Source: Candidatus Rokuibacteriota bacterium (GTDB taxonomy: Bacteria > Methylomirabilota > Methylomirabilia > Rokubacteriales > CSP1-6). Taken from it: a stretch of DNA of 64,000 nt. The translations under genes and the position numbers were made by a program. The notes under the pieces were generated by a model. The model saw only the letters and a list, made by a program, of their open reading frames with translations, was not told where the DNA came from and made no database searches. The stretch spans positions 1 to 64,000 of the forward strand of contig QHSX01000038.1 in NCBI GenBank assembly GCA_003221695.1, given 5' to 3'. Numbering within the stretch: the first letter of the stretch is position 1; every line of letters starts with the position of its first letter. Positions 60,241 through 64,000 of the stretch are shown one piece after another.

Positions 60241-60711
60241 CTATTGTCGCGGCGGAATGCCGGTCGACTGCCACGACACGAACTCTAGCCCGGACGGCCG
60301 CTTCACCCAGATGGCGGTGAAGCGCAGCGGCACGGTGCGATCCTGGCCGCCCGACGTCACCTCGTACACCGCGGTGCCGGTGATGATCGCGAGACAGCCA
60401 TAGGTTCGCGTCTTCACGTCGCTGTTTGGAGTCATCGTGCGGTACTTGGTGCGCCCCGAGCGCATGGCCTCGATGTACTTCGCCTTGTCATCGGTGGCGG
60501 CGGAGGAGTGGTTGTACGTGAGGTCGTTGCCGAACAGCTTCTCCATCGCCGCGAAGTCGTTCGCGGTCTGCGCGGCGTAGCGCGCAGCCTCAGCCTTCAT
60601 CGCCTCCTCGGCGGTGATGGTTCCACTGCAGTTCTCAGCGGAGGCGGTGCCTGCAGCGACGAGCCCCAGTACCGCGAACATTGCGAACGGTCGCAGGGAT
60701 CTGTACGCCAT
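60241..60711 (-). CDS. Secreted SnoaL/NTF2-like protein
   Basis: A 156-residue protein from ATG 60711 behind GAGAGGAG; the ATG at 60762 is rejected. A signal peptide (PFAMFAVLGLVAAGTASA) precedes an NTF2-like fold: EAMKAEAARYAAQTANDFAA, LFGNDLTYNHSSAATDDKAK and LRFTAIWVKRPSGLEFVSWQ. DUF4440-type proteins of this group have unknown ligands. Confidence 0.85.
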   Translation of the reverse strand: MAYRSLRPFAMFAVLGLVAAGTASAENCSGTITAEEAMKAEAARYAAQTANDFAAMEKLFGNDLTYNHSSAATDDKAKYIEAMRSGRTKYRTMTPNSDVKTRTYGCLAIITGTAVYEVTSGGQDRTVPLRFTAIWVKRPSGLEFVSWQSTGIPPRQ

Positions 60712-60758
60712 AGCGGCTCCTCTCGTTGGCCCTTGGTACAACGCGGTCGAATCAGTGG

Positions 60759-60911
60759 TCAAGCGGGAAGTTCGGGGGCGGAGCGCTCCTTGGGATGCGG
60801 CGCAATGAGGAACAAGAACGTGGAGATGATTCCCGCGAAGACATAGACGGGATGGTAGGTCTCCGCCAGACCCAGACGATAGTCTTCGATAGCGCCTGGC
60901 TCACCCGGAAC
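60759..60911 (-). pseudogene. Coding-like remnant of a membrane protein C terminus
   Basis: In one minus-strand frame this stretch reads YRLGLAETYHPVYVFAGIIS and continues with FLFLIAPHPKERSAPELPA before a TGA. It looks like the last helix and tail of a transporter, but no start or upstream part exists because the frame is closed by TAA at 60915. I read it as a possible decayed gene. Confidence 0.3.
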
Positions 60912-60914
60912 GGC

Positions 60915-61052
60915 TTAGTGTCGTATCAGCTGGATTGCAGCGAGGAGAATGGCAGCGCCGACGCCAAGGATTTGGATCCAGCGCGGCACCGACTTGGTTG
61001 CTGCCGAGAGGGACTCCTGCGAGGATCGGACCCTTTCGTCGAGGCGCTTCAT
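60915..61052 (-). CDS. Small single-pass membrane protein (45 aa)
   Basis: A 45-codon frame from ATG 61052 to TAA: a charged N terminus (MKRLDERVRSSQESLSAATK) followed by one hydrophobic helix (WIQILGVGAAILLAAIQLI). It starts 18 nt after the DedA-rhodanese gene ends on the same strand. There is no good ribosome binding site, so it is tentative. Confidence 0.4.
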   Translation of the reverse strand: MKRLDERVRSSQESLSAATKSVPRWIQILGVGAAILLAAIQLIRH

Positions 61053-61070
61053 GTCAAGAGGTTAGCACAT

Positions 61071-62024
61071 TCAGGGTGTCGTCGCCGCTCGCTGGAGATC
61101 GATCATCGGATAGCCGCTGGCGCGCCAGGCATAAAAGCCGCCGGCCAGGGGCCGCACGCGTTCGATGCCGCGACGTCGCAGGAGCAGCGCCGCCCGGGCG
61201 CTCGAGGCCTCGCTGGGTCAGGTGCAGTAGAGCACGATCTCCCGATCGCGCGGGATCTCGAGATGCCGCGCCTCCAGCTCCTCGGTCGTCAAGTGGAGGG
61301 CGCCGGGAATGATCGACGGCTCAGTCTCGAAGTCCACCCGATGGCGCAGGTCCACCACCATCATGTCCTCGCCCGCGTCCAGCCGGGTCTTGAGCTCCGC
61401 CGGCGTGATCCTGGCGATCCGGATCTTCCGCAAGAAGCGCTGGCGTGCGATGAACTTCCAGGCGATGTAGGCGCCGAGTGCTATGGCCAGCAGCACGATG
61501 AGCCAGCTCCCCAGGCGCGTGGCGTAGCTCGCCGCCAGCTCGAGCTGGGAGCTGAACAGCCAACCGAGGCCGACGAAGGTTCCGGCCCAGATCACGCCGC
61601 CCAGCCCGGTGAACACGAGGAACTCGAGCAACGGCATCCGGACGATGCCTGCCAGCGGAGGCGCCGCCGTGTTGTAGCCCGGCACGAATTTGGCGAACAG
61701 TAGCGAGCGGGCGCCGTAACGACCGAAGGCGTCCTGGGTGCGCCGGACGCACGAGTCGGGTTCGAGGAAGATCCGGCACAGCCAGCGGAGGACGCGGCCG
61801 CCGCCGACGCGGCCGATCCAGTACCAGATCGAGTCGCTCACCAGCGAGGCCAGCGCGGCGGCGGCGAGGACGAGCGCCAGGCTCAACCGACCGTTCCCGG
61901 CCAGGGCGCCGCCGGCCAGAAGGAACGGCACGGCAGGGAGCGGTAGCCCGATCTGCTCGGCGAGCACCCAACCGAAGACGACCAGGTACCCGTGCCGGAC
62001 GAGAACGTCGATGATTCCGTCCAT
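61071..62024 (-). CDS. DedA-rhodanese fusion selenoprotein (TGA = Sec269)
   Basis: The frame from ATG 62024 reaches TGA at 61220-61218 after 268 codons and continues in phase for 48 more codons to a second TGA at 61071. Residues 1-190 are a DedA (SNARE-associated) membrane domain with KFVPGYNTAAPPLAGIV. Residues 205-317 are a rhodanese domain: MMVVDLRHRVDFETEPSIIP, GALHLTT, IVLYCT, then the TGA, then PSEASSARAALLLRRRG and VRPLAGGFYAWRASGYP. Homologues show C-x-C-P-x-E-x-S here, so the second Cys is Sec269 beside Cys267. A SECIS-like hairpin follows. Full length 317 residues. It probably handles sulfur or selenium at the membrane. Confidence 0.88.
61186..61202 (-). promoter_or_regulatory. SECIS-like hairpin of the DedA-rhodanese gene
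   Basis: On the minus strand, 15 nt after the TGA, arms AGCGCC and GGCGCT pair perfectly around the loop CGGGC. Spacing matches the hairpin of the other selenoprotein gene, and both loops contain GGGC. Distance from UGA to loop is 21 nt. Confidence 0.7.
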
Positions 62025-62063
62025 TGCGCTCCGGCAGGATACCAGGTTGCCCCGGGTGCGTTA

Positions 62064-62663
62064 TTAATAACCCTTCACATACGGTAGCTTCCTCGCCGTC
62101 GCTTCGATCGCGGCGCCGGCCTCGAGCAGCACCGCCGTCGAGTCCCACGTCCCGCCCACGAGCTGGTTGCGCGCGCCCTCGGGAACGGTCGCCTTGATGA
62201 CGCGGTCGCCGAAGCGCACCTCTTGCTTCTCGACGTCCACGGTCATTGGCTGCTGGGGCGACTTGGCGACGGCCTTCTGGAGCCATTCGATGTCCTCTTG
62301 GGAGGCGCGCAGACAGGGGATGCCGAGCATGACGCAGTTGCCGAAGAAGATCTCGCCGAAGGAGCCGCCGACGATCGCGCGGATGCCCCAGCGCATGAGG
62401 GCCTGCGGGGCGTGCTCACGGGAGGAGCCGCAGCCGAAGTTCTGCCCGACGACGAGCACCGACGCGCCCTGGTAGGCCTTCTGGTTGAACGGGTGCTCGG
62501 GATTCTGCTTCTTGGCGTCCTCGAAGGCGTGCTCGCCCATGCTCTCGAAGGTGACGGCCTTCAGGAAGCGCGCGGGGATGATGCGGTCGGTGTCGATGTC
62601 GTTGCCGGTGACGGGGATGCCGCGGCCCGAGACCTGGCGGCGCTTGAAGTCGGCGGCGCTCAT
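62064..62663 (-). CDS. leuD: 3-isopropylmalate dehydratase small subunit
   Basis: A 199-residue subunit from ATG 62663, which overlaps leuC by 4 nt. [40 protein letters not shown] and [20 protein letters not shown] are the conserved swivel-domain motifs of LeuD/aconitase small subunits. With LeuC it isomerises 2- to 3-isopropylmalate in leucine synthesis. Confidence 0.93.
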   Translation of the reverse strand: MSAADFKRRQVSGRGIPVTGNDIDTDRIIPARFLKAVTFESMGEHAFEDAKKQNPEHPFNQKAYQGASVLVVGQNFGCGSSREHAPQALMRWGIRAIVGGSFGEIFFGNCVMLGIPCLRASQEDIEWLQKAVAKSPQQPMTVDVEKQEVRFGDRVIKATVPEGARNQLVGGTWDSTAVLLEAGAAIEATARKLPYVKGY

Positions 62664-64000
62664 TTCAGGATCTCCCTCACGTCGGTGACGGCGCCGGTGA
62701 TAGCGGCGGCCACGACCATCGCTGGGCTCATCAAGAGAGTGCGGCCTGTGGGGCTGCCCTGGCGGCCGATGAAGTTTCGGTTGCTGGACGACGCGCTCAT
62801 CTCGCGGCCCTGAAGCTTGTCGTCGTTCATGCCGAGGCACATGGAGCAACCGGCCTTGCGCCACTGGAAGCCCGCGGCCTGGAAGATCTGGTCCAGGCCC
62901 TCGGCCTCCGCGGCTTTGGCCACCTGCTGAGAGCCCGGCACGATGAGGGCGCGCACGTGCTTGGCGACCTTGCCCCTCTTCGCGACTTCGGCGGCGGCGC
63001 GCAGATCGGACAGACGCCCGTTGGTGCACGAACCCACGAAGGCGACGTCGATCTTCGCACCCTTGATGGGCTGGCCCGCCTGAAAGCCCATGTGAGCGAG
63101 CGCCTCGCGGTACGTGGGCCGCTCCGGCTCGGGCGCTGACTCGGGCGCCGGAATCTTCTGGCTGACACCGACCGACATGCCGGGGTTGATGCCCCACGTC
63201 ACGACGGGCTCGATCGCCGCGCCGTCGAGGCGCGCGACATCGTCGAACTTGGCATCGGGCTCGGTCGCCACCGACTTCCACCACGCGGCGGCACGGTCGA
63301 ATGCCGTGTCCTTCGGCGCGTAGGGCCGGCCGCGGAGATATTCGACGGTCGCCGCGTCGGGATTGACATAGCCGCAGCGCGCGCCGCCCTCGATCGACAT
63401 GTTGCAAATAGTCAGTCGCTCCTCCATGGTCATGCGCTCGATCACCGGTCCCGCGTATTCGTAGGCGTAACCAACCCCGCCTTTCACTCCCAGCTGGTTG
63501 ATGATGGCGAGGATCACGTCCTTGGCGTACACGCCCTTGGCGAGCGCGCCCTCCACCCGCACCTGGCGCAGCTTGGGCTTGGCCATGGCGAGGCACTGCG
63601 TGGCCAGCACGTCGCGGACTTGAGTGGTCCCGATACCGAACGCGATGGCGCCGACTGCGCCGTGAGTGGAGGTGTGACTATCACCGCACGCGATCGTCAT
63701 GCCCGGCTGGGAGAGGCCGAGCTCCGGCCCGATGACGTGGACGATGCCCTGCTTTCCGCTCGCCATGTCGAAGAGCGGCAGACCGAACTCCTTCATGTTC
63801 CGGTACATGTGCTGGGCCATCTCCTCCGCCTCCGGGTCGGCGTAGGGACGGGTCTGGTCGGCCGTCGGGATGATGTGGTCGAGCGTGCCGAACGTCCGCT
63901 CGGGCATACGCACCTTGAGCTTCAGCTCCTTCAGCATCTGGAAGGCCTGCGGCGTCGTCACCTCGTGGATCAGATGCAGGCCGATCAGGAGCTGGGTCTG
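62660..64000 (-). CDS. leuC: 3-isopropylmalate dehydratase large subunit, 5' end outside window
   Basis: About 446 residues are visible; the frame stays open to the window edge ([20 protein letters not shown]), so the start lies beyond 64000. [50 protein letters not shown] and [20 protein letters not shown] are the aconitase-family motifs, with cysteines for the 4Fe-4S cluster in GSCTNG and CSMC. It forms the enzyme with LeuD. Confidence 0.94.
   Translation of the reverse strand, partial: QTQLLIGLHLIHEVTTPQAFQMLKELKLKVRMPERTFGTLDHIIPTADQTRPYADPEAEEMAQHMYRNMKEFGLPLFDMASGKQGIVHVIGPELGLSQPGMTIACGDSHTSTHGAVGAIAFGIGTTQVRDVLATQCLAMAKPKLRQVRVEGALAKGVYAKDVILAIINQLGVKGGVGYAYEYAGPVIERMTMEERLTICNMSIEGGARCGYVNPDAATVEYLRGRPYAPKDTAFDRAAAWWKSVATEPDAKFDDVARLDGAAIEPVVTWGINPGMSVGVSQKIPAPESAPEPERPTYREALAHMGFQAGQPIKGAKIDVAFVGSCTNGRLSDLRAAAEVAKRGKVAKHVRALIVPGSQQVAKAAEAEGLDQIFQAAGFQWRKAGCSMCLGMNDDKLQGREMSASSSNRNFIGRQGSPTGRTLLMSPAMVVAAAITGAVTDVREILK

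Noticed and set aside
1-64000. CRISPR arrays, rRNA, tRNA genes, insertion sequences, prophage
   Set aside because: No regularly spaced repeats, cloverleaf-like sequences, transposase or phage genes were seen by eye; a tRNA or repeat scan would confirm this.

Overview
The window is GC-rich, densely coded bacterial DNA with short intergenic gaps, many ATGA start-stop overlaps and frequent GTG/TTG starts. Gene content (spermidine/putrescine-type ABC importer feeding amidohydrolases, several flavin LLM-class oxidoreductases, molybdenum hydroxylases, YGW-type MFS carriers, selenocysteine use) suggests an uncultivated soil or sediment lineage such as Candidatus Rokubacteria/Methylomirabilota. That assignment is an inference from gene style; no rRNA gene is present.

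Layout. 1-5290 (+): end of a DUF1116 (AllG/YlbE-like) subunit, a CoxL-type molybdenum hydroxylase, a barbiturase/cyanuric acid amidohydrolase and a phosphopantetheinyl transferase. 5322-18092 (-): a nitrogen-scavenging block with urease subunits A, B and C, an ABC importer (binding protein, two permeases, ATPase), a PuuE-like deacetylase, a small CGLCG protein, a CobW GTPase, a hydantoinase/dihydropyrimidinase, an ornithine-cyclodeaminase-like enzyme and an M20 N-carbamoyl amidohydrolase. Together these could import a cyclic or linear ureide and strip its nitrogen. 18191-21077 (+): an alkylation-damage operon with two 2OG-Fe(II) enzymes (one AlkB), a ClbS/DfsB-like protein, an ECF sigma factor and Ogt. 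21104-24980 (-): minor type IV pilins FimT-PilV-PilW-PilX plus a lipoprotein. 25134-30982: an ECF42-type sigma factor divergent from a DGPF/VOC/SRPBCC/BNR/MoaD/DoxX/MFS run. 31019-34123 (-): an aldo/keto reductase and an undescribed three-gene membrane module. 34468-37640: an XRE regulator divergent from a 2-hydroxyacid dehydrogenase and an MFS carrier across a perfect palindrome. 37665-48180: a lytic transglycosylase, hydrolases, oxidoreductases, CinA and an IorAB-type molybdenum hydroxylase. 48218-57304: an ABC exporter, LLM oxidoreductases, amidohydrolases, an antitoxin/PIN toxin pair and a DinB protein. 57435-64000: redox proteins and leuD/leuC.

The most notable result is two genes interrupted by an in-frame TGA exactly at a redox-active cysteine position. 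One is a membrane-anchored peroxiredoxin-like protein (U-P-F-C, 57435-58178). The other is a DedA-rhodanese fusion (C-T-U-P, 61071-62024). In both, a hairpin begins 15 nt after the TGA and carries GGGC in its loop, as expected of a bacterial SECIS element. Both are best read as full-length selenoproteins that an ordinary gene caller would truncate.

A second theme is cyclic-ureide catabolism. A molybdenum hydroxylase next to a barbiturase and an oxamate-carbamoyltransferase-type subunit suggests an oxidative pyrimidine route that ends by phosphorolysis. The urease alpha subunit in the adjoining block is divergent: it keeps the nickel and catalytic residues but has lost the flap cysteine.
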